Of a stretch of 32,173 nucleotides of DNA, positions 8,434 through 15,792 are shown piece by piece (position 1 is the first letter of the stretch; each line of letters begins with the position of its first letter). This DNA is from Candidatus Polarisedimenticolia bacterium (lineage in GTDB: Bacteria; Acidobacteriota; Polarisedimenticolia; Gp22-AA2; AA152). The notes below the pieces were generated by a model. That model was not told the DNA's origin. It made no database searches and was given only the letters and a program-made list of their open reading frames with translations. Location: the NCBI GenBank assembly GCA_035764505.1, contig DASTZC010000201.1, positions 1-32,173 on the forward strand. Reading direction: 5' to 3'. The position numbers were made by a program, and so were the translations under genes.

Positions 8434-10472
8434 GGCGCCTCCTCCGACAGGACCAGTGTGCAGGCGCTCCCCGAGGGAACGTCGGCCCCCGGCGGAGGGT
8501 CCTGGCTGGAGACGATTGCTCCGTGGCCCGAGAGGGTCGAGGTCATTCCCATCTGCGCCAGCACCAGGCTGGCGTCGCGCACGCTCCGTCCGGTGAGATC
8601 GGGCATCTCGATCGTCTCGCTCTCGGCCGCCTGGGTCGCGTGGCGGGGCTCGGCGGGGGTCAGCGGCACGAAGCGCACGTGGCGCTCGCGCGGCGCCTGG
8701 CGTCCGGCGAAGCGGCCCGGCAGTCCGGGCAGTGACTCGAAGCCTTTCAGGGAGGCGAGTATCTCGGTGTTCCGGTCGAGGACGACGCCGTCCTCGGGGA
8801 GCACGCCAAGATGCTGCAGGGCGGGCAGCGCGATGCGCGCGAAGGCGGGCGCGGCAATCTCGCCGCCGTGGAAGCCGCCGTGCGGCTCGTCCACCACCAC
8901 CAGGATCGCCAGCGCCGGATCGCGGCTGGGGACGAACCCGGAGAACGAAGCGACGTAGCGGCCGCGCGAGTAGTGCCCCGATTCGTCGATCTTCTGCGCC
9001 GTTCCGGTCTTTCCGGCGACGGTGTATCCGGGAATGGCGGCCGCCTTGCCGGTGCCGTCGGTGACGACCTTCTCAAGGATGGCGGTCAAGGCCGCGGCGT
9101 TGCCGGGGGACAGGACGCGCCGGCCCGGATCGGCCGAGCGGGTCGGCCGGCTCAGCGATCCGTCCTCGCCGATCATCCCCGCGACGATCCAGGGGCGGTG
9201 CAGGATGCCGCCGCCGGCGACGGCCGCCATGGCGGTCACCGACTGAAGCGGCGTCACCCCGACCTCCTGGCCGATCGCGAGCGAAGCCTGCGACAGCCCC
9301 GACCACTCGGAGGGAGGACGGAGGATTCCCTTCACCTCGCCGGGCAGGTCGATGCCGGTGGTCGCGCCGAAGCCGAAATCGGTGATGTGATGGTAGAAGA
9401 CGGTGCCCGGCATCATGGCGGCCAGCTTGATGGACCCGACATTGCTCGATTTCTCGACGATCTGGGCCACCGACAGGTAGTCGAAGGGGAGGCGGTCCTC
9501 CTTGATGGTGAACTTGCCGATCTTGATGGCGCCGTGCTCGCAGTAGATCACGGTGGAAGGAGTGACCTTCTTCTCCTCCAGCGCCGCCCCGGCGGTGACG
9601 ATCTTGAAGGTCGATCCCGGCTCGTAGATGGCGCCGATGGCGCGGTTCATCCGCGCGTCGTCGCCGGCGTCGCCGTAAGCGTTGGGATCGAAGGTGGGGC
9701 GGTTGGCGAGCGCCAGGATCTCGCCGGTGGAGGGGCGCATGACGATGGCCGTGCCGCCGCGCGCCTGGTGCTCGCGCACCGTGTCGTCCAGCTCGCGCTC
9801 GGCCAGATGCTGGATCACCTCGTCGATCGACAGCACCACCGCCTTGCCGGAGGTCGGCGGCTGCTCGCTCTTTCCCAGGGCGCGCCGGCCGCGCCCGTCG
9901 CGCAGCGCCACCAGGAAGCCGGGTTTGCCGCGCACGTCGGAGTCGAGCGAGTACTCCAGGCCGTTCAATCCCTGGTTGTCGACGCCGGCATAGCCCAGGA
10001 TGTGGGCTGCGAGCGATCCCTTGGGATAGAAGCGCTTGCTCTCGCGCACGAAGTAGATGCCCTTCAGATGCAGCTTCTCGACCGCCTTGCGCTGCGCCGG
10101 GGTGATCTTCCGCTGCACCCAGACGAAGCGGCGGCCGCTCTTGAGCTTGCCCTTCAGATCCTCGGCGTGCACTTCCAGGACCGAGGCGAGACGGCGGGCG
10201 GCGAGGGTGGGATTCTCGACCTCGGTCGGATCGGCATAGACCGAGTCGACGTCGATCGACAGGGCCAGCTCCCGGCCGTTGCGGTCGTAGATCGGCCCGC
10301 GCTTCGGGTCGAGGGTGACGACCGTTTCCTGCTGGGCGCGGGCGGCGGCCCGCAGGCCGGGGGAGAGCAGGACCTGGAGCTGGACCAGGCGGAACTGGAT
10401 GGCGGCGAGCACGCACCCGAGCCCGATGACCAGGAAGGTCACCCGCTCCGGGACGCTCTCTCGCTGCCACAT
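8430..10472 (-). CDS. ftsI: Division-specific peptidoglycan D,D-transpeptidase (class B PBP) with C-terminal PASTA domain
   Basis: This class B penicillin-binding protein cross-links septal peptidoglycan and works with FtsW. The 680-residue protein has a single N-terminal membrane anchor (about 11-33) and a dimerisation/pedestal region beginning RGPIYDRNG (58-66). Its transpeptidase domain has Ser287 in STFK (287-290), SSN (342-344) and KTGT (488-491). Residues about 621-676 (MPDLTGRSVRDASLVL to the C-terminus) form one PASTA repeat, a module known from SpoVD-like PBPs and absent from E. coli FtsI. The linker 590-620 is Arg/Pro-rich. The ATG at 10470-10472 follows AGAGG by seven bases and lies 13 bases after ftsL. 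The position between ftsL and murE fits ftsI; a SpoVD-like name would be equivalent. Confidence 0.94.
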   Translation of the reverse strand: MWQRESVPERVTFLVIGLGCVLAAIQFRLVQLQVLLSPGLRAAARAQQETVVTLDPKRGPIYDRNGRELALSIDVDSVYADPTEVENPTLAARRLASVLEVHAEDLKGKLKSGRRFVWVQRKITPAQRKAVEKLHLKGIYFVRESKRFYPKGSLAAHILGYAGVDNQGLNGLEYSLDSDVRGKPGFLVALRDGRGRRALGKSEQPPTSGKAVVLSIDEVIQHLAERELDDTVREHQARGGTAIVMRPSTGEILALANRPTFDPNAYGDAGDDARMNRAIGAIYEPGSTFKIVTAGAALEEKKVTPSTVIYCEHGAIKIGKFTIKEDRLPFDYLSVAQIVEKSSNVGSIKLAAMMPGTVFYHHITDFGFGATTGIDLPGEVKGILRPPSEWSGLSQASLAIGQEVGVTPLQSVTAMAAVAGGGILHRPWIVAGMIGEDGSLSRPTRSADPGRRVLSPGNAAALTAILEKVVTDGTGKAAAIPGYTVAGKTGTAQKIDESGHYSRGRYVASFSGFVPSRDPALAILVVVDEPHGGFHGGEIAAPAFARIALPALQHLGVLPEDGVVLDRNTEILASLKGFESLPGLPGRFAGRQAPRERHVRFVPLTPAEPRHATQAAESETIEMPDLTGRSVRDASLVLAQMGMTSTLSGHGAIVSSQDPPPGADVPSGSACTLVLSEEAP

Positions 10473-10485
10473 GGGTGGGCCTCTT

Positions 10486-10896
10486 TCAGCGCTCCGCGGC
10501 GATCAATCCGCCGGCAGGGGGGGAAGACTGCGCCACGCTGCGCGTGGCGGCCGAATCTCCGGTGAGCCGGATCTTCACCGTATTCTCCGGGTCCGGAGGC
10601 ACCAGGCCCAGCCGCGCGCGGCCGAGCTGCTCGATGCGCTTCAGGTTCGACAGGGTGGCGCGCTCCAGCTTCATCTGACGGTTCCATTCCGTGAGGCGGA
10701 TCTTCTCGGCGCGCAGCTGCTCGATCTGGTAGCCGGTGCGGATGAACTCGATCTGCTGCCAGACGTAGAACAGGATCGGGATCAGCAATCCGGCGCAGAT
10801 CCAGGCGAGCCGCCGGAGCTCCCGGGCGCGTGCCTCGTCACGCTCCTTCACCAGGTGCTGGTTCAGCACCACCCGGCGGGTCGCGTCGTGGCTCAT
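10486..10896 (-). CDS. ftsL: Cell division protein FtsL-like, bitopic membrane coiled coil
   Basis: FtsL is a small bitopic division protein that with FtsB/FtsQ activates FtsWI. The 136-residue product has a charged cytoplasmic N-terminus (1-28) and one hydrophobic segment (about 30-48, LAWICAGLLIPILFYVW). A heptad-like periplasmic stretch (about 50-95, with QIEQLRAEKIRLTEWNRQMKLE) follows, and then the LGLVPPDPENTVKI segment commonly seen at the end of FtsL proteins. A polar Ala/Ser/Pro tail closes it. Sequence conservation in this family is poor, so the call rests mainly on topology and position between rsmH and ftsI. The ATG overlaps the rsmH stop as ATGA, with GGAGGAG five bases upstream. 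Confidence 0.85.
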   Translation of the reverse strand: MSHDATRRVVLNQHLVKERDEARARELRRLAWICAGLLIPILFYVWQQIEFIRTGYQIEQLRAEKIRLTEWNRQMKLERATLSNLKRIEQLGRARLGLVPPDPENTVKIRLTGDSAATRSVAQSSPPAGGLIAAER

Positions 10897-11855
10897 GCCT
10901 GCTCCTCCCGCCGGCGCGCGGCACGCAGCCGGGCGCTGCGCGCGCGCGGATTGGCGCGCAGCTCGGCGTCCGATGGCCGCACTGCTTTGCGGTTCACGAG
11001 ATCCACGATGCCGGGCGTGCCGCAGACGCAGCGCGGCAGCGACGGCGGACAGACGCAGTGCGGCACCAGCCGGACCAGGGTCTGCTTGACCTTGCGGTCC
11101 TCGAGCGAATGGAAGGCGATGAAGGCCGCCCTCCCGCCGGGGATAAGCAGGCGGCAGGCCTCCTCGATGAAGCGCTCGAGCCCTTCGAGCTCGTCATTGA
11201 CGGCGATGCGCAGGGCCTGGAACACCCGTGTGGCCGGATGGATGCGACCGCTCGTGCGGGGAGAGGTCTTCTCGACGATGTTCGCCAGCTGTCTGGTGGT
11301 GCGGATCGGCTCGGCCGACCGGGCGCGCAGGATCGCCCGGGCCAGGCGCGGGGCGCGCGGCTCCTCGCCGTATTGCCGCAGCAGCCGTGTCAGCTCCGTC
11401 TCATCAACCGTCGCCAGCAGATCGGCCGCGGTCTCTCCCTGCGAGCGATCCAGCCGCATGTCGAGCGGGCCGTCGGCGGAAAAAGAAAAGCCGCGGCCGG
11501 GATCGTCCATCTGCAGGGAGGAGAAGCCGAAATCGGCCAGGATTGCGTCGACACGCCCGAGACCGCGCTCGGCGGCGATCCGGGACAGGTCACGATAGTC
11601 TGCGTGGATCGGCAGGAAGCGATCCTCGAAGTCGCGCAGCGCACCGGCGGCGCGCGCCAGCGATTCGGCGTCGCGATCCAGTCCCACCACCCGGCCGGAG
11701 GGGCCCACGGCCTCGAGCAGGGCCCGTGCGTGTCCGCCGCCGCCGACGGTACAATCGATCGCCATGCCGCCGCGCGGGACGGAAAGGAGATCGAGGCTTT
11801 CCCGCAGAAGCACGGGGCGGTGCGGAATGTCGGGCGGCTCGATCGAGTTGGTCAT
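10893..11855 (-). CDS. rsmH: 16S rRNA (cytosine-1402-N4)-methyltransferase
   Basis: RsmH (MraW) methylates N4 of C1402 in the 16S rRNA P-site using S-adenosylmethionine. The product shows IPHRPVLLRE, the SAM-binding motif DCTVGGGGHA (34-43), GLDRD, the DFGFSSLQMDDPGRGFSF segment, and near the C-terminus FIAFHSLEDRKVK with a Cys-rich patch. I place the start at the ATG 11853-11855, giving 320 residues and MTNSIEPPDIPHRP, close to the usual family N-terminus. An in-frame TTG at 11883-11885 overlaps the mraZ stop as TTGA and would add ten residues. That overlap resembles the other joints of this operon, and the ATG has no clear ribosome binding site, so the start is unsettled. Confidence 0.93.
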   Translation of the reverse strand: MTNSIEPPDIPHRPVLLRESLDLLSVPRGGMAIDCTVGGGGHARALLEAVGPSGRVVGLDRDAESLARAAGALRDFEDRFLPIHADYRDLSRIAAERGLGRVDAILADFGFSSLQMDDPGRGFSFSADGPLDMRLDRSQGETAADLLATVDETELTRLLRQYGEEPRAPRLARAILRARSAEPIRTTRQLANIVEKTSPRTSGRIHPATRVFQALRIAVNDELEGLERFIEEACRLLIPGGRAAFIAFHSLEDRKVKQTLVRLVPHCVCPPSLPRCVCGTPGIVDLVNRKAVRPSDAELRANPRARSARLRAARRREEQA

Positions 11856-11881
11856 GGCGGCGGCTTCGCTGAGCAAGGCGC

Positions 11882-12322
11882 TCAAATCCCCAGGCTGGCC
11901 AGGATGCGGTGATCTTCCTCGGTGACCGGCTCCGAGCCCAGCTTGGCCTCGAAGCGATCGCGATTCCAGATGTCCAGGTAGCGCTGGTGCCCCAGGACCG
12001 CGACCTCGCCCGTCACCTCGGCCGCCTTGCGCAGCAGCGGCTGGATGACGATGCGCCCCTGGGCGTCGAAGCTTCCGATGGCGCCGTAGTAGTTGACGCG
12101 GTTCAGGAAGCGCATGATGGTCGGGTTCATGGAGGAGACGACGGAGACTTTCTTCTCGATCTCCAGCCAGATCGGCATCGGATAGATGCGGACGAACTCG
12201 CCGGAGAGGCTGGTGATGTAAACGTCCCGGCCGTATTGCTGCTCGATGAAGCTGCGGAAGGTGGATGGGATCTTAAGGCGCCCCTTCTCGTCGATCCTGG
12301 CGGGGGAGTTGCCTCTGAGCAT
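11882..12322 (-). CDS. mraZ: Transcriptional regulator MraZ
   Basis: MraZ is a DNA-binding protein with two SpoVT/AbrB-like domains that in E. coli and Mollicutes binds tandem repeats in its own promoter and controls the dcw operon. The 146-residue product carries MLRGNSPARIDEKGRLKIPS at the N-terminus. The second copy of the DEKGR/DxxGR signature is SFDAQGRIVIQPLLR near residues 83-97. It is the first gene of the cluster. Its ATG follows AGGGA by seven bases and lies about 155 bases downstream of the predicted transcription start. Three GTGGA boxes just after that start (12454-12478) are its expected binding sites. In E. coli it also affects rsmH function in vivo. Confidence 0.95.
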   Translation of the reverse strand: MLRGNSPARIDEKGRLKIPSTFRSFIEQQYGRDVYITSLSGEFVRIYPMPIWLEIEKKVSVVSSMNPTIMRFLNRVNYYGAIGSFDAQGRIVIQPLLRKAAEVTGEVAVLGHQRYLDIWNRDRFEAKLGSEPVTEEDHRILASLGI

Positions 12323-12349
12323 GTGCCGATCCCTGGGAGAAATGCCGGC

Positions 12350-12396
12350 CCGGTCCGCCTGGGGGCGGCCGCCGGAGCCGGTAGCTCGGACACCGG
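12350..12396 (-). other. Imperfect inverted repeat in the mraZ leader
   Basis: Within the roughly 155-base leader of mraZ, CCGGTCCG (12350-12357) can pair with CGGA-ca-CCGG (12387-12396), leaving a two-base bulge. A 10-bp palindrome, GGCGGCCGCC, lies between them. The mRNA could fold here shortly before the ribosome binding site. In DNA this GC-rich, such pairing may be chance, and no T-tract follows, so it is not an ordinary terminator. Confidence 0.3.
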
Positions 12397-12453
12397 AATT
12401 GAGCTGTCTGCTTCGTTAGGCTGTGGGGAGCCAAAGGGAATTTGGGTGGGCTA

Positions 12454-12478
12454 TCCACTTAAGTCCACTTTGCTCCAC
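12454..12478 (-). promoter_or_regulatory. Three tandem GTGGA boxes, predicted MraZ operator
   Basis: Read on the minus strand, GTGGA occurs three times at 12478-12474, 12468-12464 and 12458-12454, each copy separated by five other bases, so the period is exactly 10 bp, about one helical turn. Two copies sit in an AA(A)GTGGA context. The known MraZ targets are short direct repeats (TGGGN with 5-base spacers in E. coli, AAAGTG-type in Mollicutes) at the start of the mraZ operon. The boxes begin about two bases after the predicted transcription start, so bound MraZ would block initiation or clearance. Identification rests on motif, spacing and location. Confidence 0.85.
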
Positions 12479-12486
12479 GGGCGCGC

Positions 12487-12516
12487 ATCATATTGAAGGT
12501 GCGCGCGGGGTGTCAA
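12487..12516 (-). promoter_or_regulatory. Sigma-70 promoter of the mraZ-dcw operon
   Basis: The minus strand carries a perfect -35 TTGACA (12516-12511), an 18-base spacer and a -10 TATGAT (12492-12487), one mismatch from consensus. Transcription should begin near 12480, directly at the three GTGGA boxes. This is the only strong promoter seen upstream of the minus-strand cluster, whose genes run almost without gaps afterwards. Confidence 0.8.
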
Positions 12517-12638
12517 CAGAAAAGTAGGGAGTTTTCTGTAGGGGATTGGCTGTGGTGGAGCTGGAAAAGATTTCGCGGTGCGGACCTCAAAGGTTGGTGG
12601 TGGCGTTCGGGGCGCCCCCATATCCGGTAGAGGGGCTG

Positions 12639-12647
12639 TGCTAGACT
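12639..12647 (+). promoter_or_regulatory. Possible extended -10 promoter for the M16 peptidase gene
   Basis: TG-C-TAGACT matches the extended -10 form. No good -35 is present at the expected distance. Transcription from here would start near 12654 and give a leader of about 45 bases. The rest of the 183-base gap between the divergent mraZ promoter and this gene shows nothing else I can support. Confidence 0.35.
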
Positions 12648-12699
12648 GCCGCACCATTCAGGAACCGGATTGATCCCCGGGCGTAGCGCAGGAGAAACC

Positions 12700-15321
12700 T
12701 TGGCCCCCAATCCCAGGCACCCCATGCTGACCGAGGACGTCGTGCGGCATCGTCTGCCGAACGGCCTCACGATCCTGGTGAAGGAGGAGCACTCCGCCCC
12801 CGTCGTGGCCATCAGCACGTGGGTCAAGGCGGGCTATTTCAACGAGACCGATGACGAAGTCGGCATCTCGCACGTCATCGAGCACATGTTCTTCAAGGGA
12901 ACGCGCCGCCGCCCGCGCCCCGACCAGATCGCCTCCGAGGTGAAATCGCTGGGAGGCGAGATCAACGCCGGGACCTACTACGATTTCACCCACTACTACT
13001 TCGCCCTTCCCTCCGCCGAGTTCTCGCGCGGTCTCGAGATCCAGTCCGACGCGCTGCTGGATCCGCTGGTGGACCCGGTGGAGCTGGCGCGCGAGCTCGA
13101 GGCGATCATCCAGGAGGAGAAGCGCAAGCGCGACAATCCCGCCGCTTTCGCCCTCGAGAAGCTCAACGAGCTGGCCTACCGCGTGCACCGCATCCGGCGC
13201 TGGCGCATCGGCGAGGAGGCGGCGCTGCGCGGCTTCACGCGCGAGCGGCTGCTCGATTATTTCCGACGCAACTACACGCCGGAGAACCTGGTCCTGTCGG
13301 TGGCCGGGGACGTGCGAGCGGCGCAGGTGATCGAAGAGGGGACGCGCTGCCTCGGTGATCTGCCGCGCGGCGTCGGACCCGCCGCCGGCTCGCCGCCGGA
13401 GCCGCCGCAGGATGACTTCCGCTTCACGCTGCTGCGCGGGGACCTGAAGCGCGCCCACCTGGTCCTCGCCTTCCCGGCCCCACCGCTGTTCCATCCCGAT
13501 GATCTCCCGAACCGCATCCTGGCGACGGTGCTGGGGCGCGGCCGCAGCAGCCGCCTGTTCCAGGAGGTCAAGGAGACGCGCGGCTGCGTCGAGTCGATCG
13601 GCGCGGGCGTGGAGACTTTCGCGGATCTTGGCATCTTCCGCATCACCGCGGAGACCGATCCCGGGAGGCTCGAGGAAGCGGCGCGCGCCATCGGCGGCGT
13701 GCTGCTGGGGATTCTCGCCGCCGGCCCGTCGGACGCCGAGATCGGAAGGGCGCGTAACGCGGTGGAGAGCCAGTACTACCATTCCCAGGCCGACGTGCTG
13801 GGCGTGGCGACGAACCTCGCCTATTACGAGGCTCTCGGAGACTATCGCCTGGCGGACGATTTCGTGCGGCGCCTCAAGGAGGTCACTCCGGATGCGGTGC
13901 GCGAGGGGGCCGGCCGGCTGCTGCTGCCGGAGCACGCTTCGCTGTTGGCTTACGTCCCTTCCGACAAATCGGCGGGTCTCGATGAAGCGGCGGCGCGTGC
14001 CTGTTTCGCGCGGGACGCCCGTCCTCTGGTCCCTTCCATGCCCTCCGTTCCGCAGCCGGTCGCCGTCGCGGCGCGGCGCGCCGCCGTGCCGCAGGGACCG
14101 AGGCGCTTTCCCCTCCCCGGCGGGGCCACCCTCCTGGTGGAGGAGATTCCGCGGCTGCCGGTCACCAGCGTGGTGCTCCTGTTCCGCGGCGGCCGCACGC
14201 ATGAGCAGGCAGCCGACTCCGGAATCTCGCGCCTGGACCTGGCGGCGCTCTCGAAGGGGACGCGCACACGCGACGCGGCGCGCATCGCCGCCGAGATGGA
14301 ATCGTACGGCTGCTCGCTGGAAAAGATCTTCGACGACGATTATCTGGGCGTGTCCATCTCGATTCTGTCGCGGCACCTCGCCGGGGGCGTCGGTCTGCTG
14401 TTCGACCTGGTCCGCAATCCCTCCTTTCCCGCGGAGGAGGTCGAGCGCGAGCGCCGCGTGCAGCTCTCCTCCATCGAGAGCCTGAAGGACCAGGCGATGG
14501 GGTATGCGGTCACGCTGCTGCGACAAGCCGCCTTCCCGGATCACCCTTATGGTCTGCCGTCCTACGGATCGCCCGAATCGGTGAGCGCGCTCACGCCCGC
14601 GGCCCTGGCCCGCTGGCATCACCGACTTTTCCGGCCCGATCGAATGGTGGTGGCGGTCGCCGGCGATCAGCCTGCCGAATCGGTGGGCGAGCTGATCACG
14701 CGCCAAATGGAGGGGTGGGCCCCGGAGGGGCCGGAGCTGCCGGAGGCCCCCGACGTGCCGGCGCTCGCAGAGATCTCGATCCGCGCCGAGTCGCGCCGGC
14801 GCAACCAGACGTTCCAGATGATCGGCTTTCCCTCGGTCAGTCTGGCCTCGGACGAGAAGTATCCTCTCGATCTCCTGCAGAGCTGTGTCTCGGGGCTGGG
14901 CGGGATCTTCTTCGAGGCGGTGCGCGGCAGGCGCGGCCTGGCCTACGTGGTGGGGGCCTCCAACATGTGCAAGCGCCTGGGAGGGTATTTCGTGGCCTAC
15001 CTCGGCACCTCGCCCGACAAGGAGGAGGAGGCGAGGCGCATCCTGTTCGACGAGATCGGCCGGATCCGCTCGGAGGGAATCGCAGAGGAGGAGATCCTCC
15101 GCTCCCGCCGCTACCTGGTGGGGACCTATCCCTTCGCGCTGCAGACCGCCGCGGCGCGCGCTCTCTCCTATGCGGCGGCCGAGATCCAGGAGAAGAAGAT
15201 GGAGGAGGTCCTGGAGTACCCGGCGCGGATCGGGTCGGTCTCGCACGAGCGGGTGGTGGAGGCGGCCCGCAGGACCCTGACCCTGGAGCGCTACGCGCTC
15301 GGCGTCTTGCGGGGGGAATGA
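12700..15321 (+). CDS. M16 family zinc metallopeptidase, single chain with two M16 modules
   Basis: M16 enzymes are clamshell zinc peptidases that cut unfolded or small peptides. The first module has the inverted zinc motif in SHVIEHMFFKGT (His58, Glu61, His62), with further acidic ligand candidates in IIQEEKR (Glu139/140). The second module begins near RRFPLPGGATLLVEE and lacks the motif, having SGISRLDLAALSKGT at the matching place. It keeps the GRRGLAYVV segment typical of the substrate-binding C-terminal half. The 873-residue chain thus joins the active and inactive halves that M16B enzymes often encode as separate genes. No signal peptide is visible. The start is the TTG at 12700-12702, because AGGAG lies five bases before it; an ATG at 12724 and an earlier TTG at 12670 lack such a site. 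It overlaps the next gene by 4 bases. Confidence 0.9.
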   Translation: MAPNPRHPMLTEDVVRHRLPNGLTILVKEEHSAPVVAISTWVKAGYFNETDDEVGISHVIEHMFFKGTRRRPRPDQIASEVKSLGGEINAGTYYDFTHYYFALPSAEFSRGLEIQSDALLDPLVDPVELARELEAIIQEEKRKRDNPAAFALEKLNELAYRVHRIRRWRIGEEAALRGFTRERLLDYFRRNYTPENLVLSVAGDVRAAQVIEEGTRCLGDLPRGVGPAAGSPPEPPQDDFRFTLLRGDLKRAHLVLAFPAPPLFHPDDLPNRILATVLGRGRSSRLFQEVKETRGCVESIGAGVETFADLGIFRITAETDPGRLEEAARAIGGVLLGILAAGPSDAEIGRARNAVESQYYHSQADVLGVATNLAYYEALGDYRLADDFVRRLKEVTPDAVREGAGRLLLPEHASLLAYVPSDKSAGLDEAAARACFARDARPLVPSMPSVPQPVAVAARRAAVPQGPRRFPLPGGATLLVEEIPRLPVTSVVLLFRGGRTHEQAADSGISRLDLAALSKGTRTRDAARIAAEMESYGCSLEKIFDDDYLGVSISILSRHLAGGVGLLFDLVRNPSFPAEEVERERRVQLSSIESLKDQAMGYAVTLLRQAAFPDHPYGLPSYGSPESVSALTPAALARWHHRLFRPDRMVVAVAGDQPAESVGELITRQMEGWAPEGPELPEAPDVPALAEISIRAESRRRNQTFQMIGFPSVSLASDEKYPLDLLQSCVSGLGGIFFEAVRGRRGLAYVVGASNMCKRLGGYFVAYLGTSPDKEEEARRILFDEIGRIRSEGIAEEEILRSRRYLVGTYPFALQTAAARALSYAAAEIQEKKMEEVLEYPARIGSVSHERVVEAARRTLTLERYALGVLRGE

Positions 15322-15740
15322 TGGAGCCGCCGGATACCCGCGAGATCCTGCGCCGCTACCGGAGCTTCGCCGTGGTGGGGCTGTCTCCGAGGCCGGAGCG
15401 CGACTCGCACCGCGTCGCGCGCTTCCTCCAGGATCACGGCTACCGGGTCATTCCGGTCTATCCCGGCGAAGCGGAGATCCTGGGAGAGCGCTGCTACTCC
15501 CGCCTGCAGGACATTCCTTTCCCGGTGGAGGTCGTCGATCTGTTCCGCCGCAGCGAAGCGGTTCCCCCTTTCGTGGACGACGCCATCGCCATCGGCGCGC
15601 AGGTGGTCTGGATGCAGATGGGCGTGGTGCACGAGGAGGCGGCGGCGCGGGCGCGCCGTGCCGGCTTGCTGGTGGTGATGGATCATTGCCCGGTCATCGA
15701 GTACCGGCGCCACTTCGGCGCGTCCCCAGCACCGCGCTGA
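15318..15740 (+). CDS. CoA-binding domain protein (YccU-like)
   Basis: This 140-residue protein is a single Rossmann-like CoA-binding domain similar to the YccU family and to the N-terminal part of succinyl-CoA ligase alpha. Visible landmarks are FAVVGLSPRPERDSHRVARFLQDHGYRVIPVYPG near the N-terminus, VVDLFRRSEAVP in the middle, VVWMQMGVVHEEAA, and the C-terminal VVMDHCPVIEYRR. The last two match the conserved W-Q-G and D-x-C-x-x-x-E/H elements of the family. Cellular function is unknown; binding of a CoA ester or nucleotide is inferred from the fold. Start ATG 15318 overlaps the M16 stop as ATGA, and an ATG directly after it is equally possible, so the two genes form an operon. Confidence 0.85.
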   Translation: MMEPPDTREILRRYRSFAVVGLSPRPERDSHRVARFLQDHGYRVIPVYPGEAEILGERCYSRLQDIPFPVEVVDLFRRSEAVPPFVDDAIAIGAQVVWMQMGVVHEEAAARARRAGLLVVMDHCPVIEYRRHFGASPAPR

Positions 15741-15770
15741 AAAAAAACGGCCGGCGCCGGCCGGCCGTTC
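15741..15770 (-). terminator. Intrinsic terminator of ompA, between convergent genes
   Basis: AACGGCCGG (15746-15754) and CCGGCCGTT (15761-15769) form a perfect 9-bp stem with a 6-base loop. On the minus strand the stem is followed by a run of seven T (15747-15741), so it terminates ompA. On the plus strand it lies right after the CoA-binding gene's stop codon, with only a weak later T stretch, and may partly terminate that operon too. Confidence 0.88.
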
Positions 15771-15792
15771 CCGATTCTTTCCCTGCTTATCG

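Noticed and set aside
12658-15246. Very long open frame (862 codons) on the minus strand opposite the M16 peptidase gene
   Set aside because: Composition is rich in Arg, Gln, His and Gly with no recognisable domain, as expected for the antisense frame of a GC-rich gene. The plus strand encodes a clear M16 peptidase.
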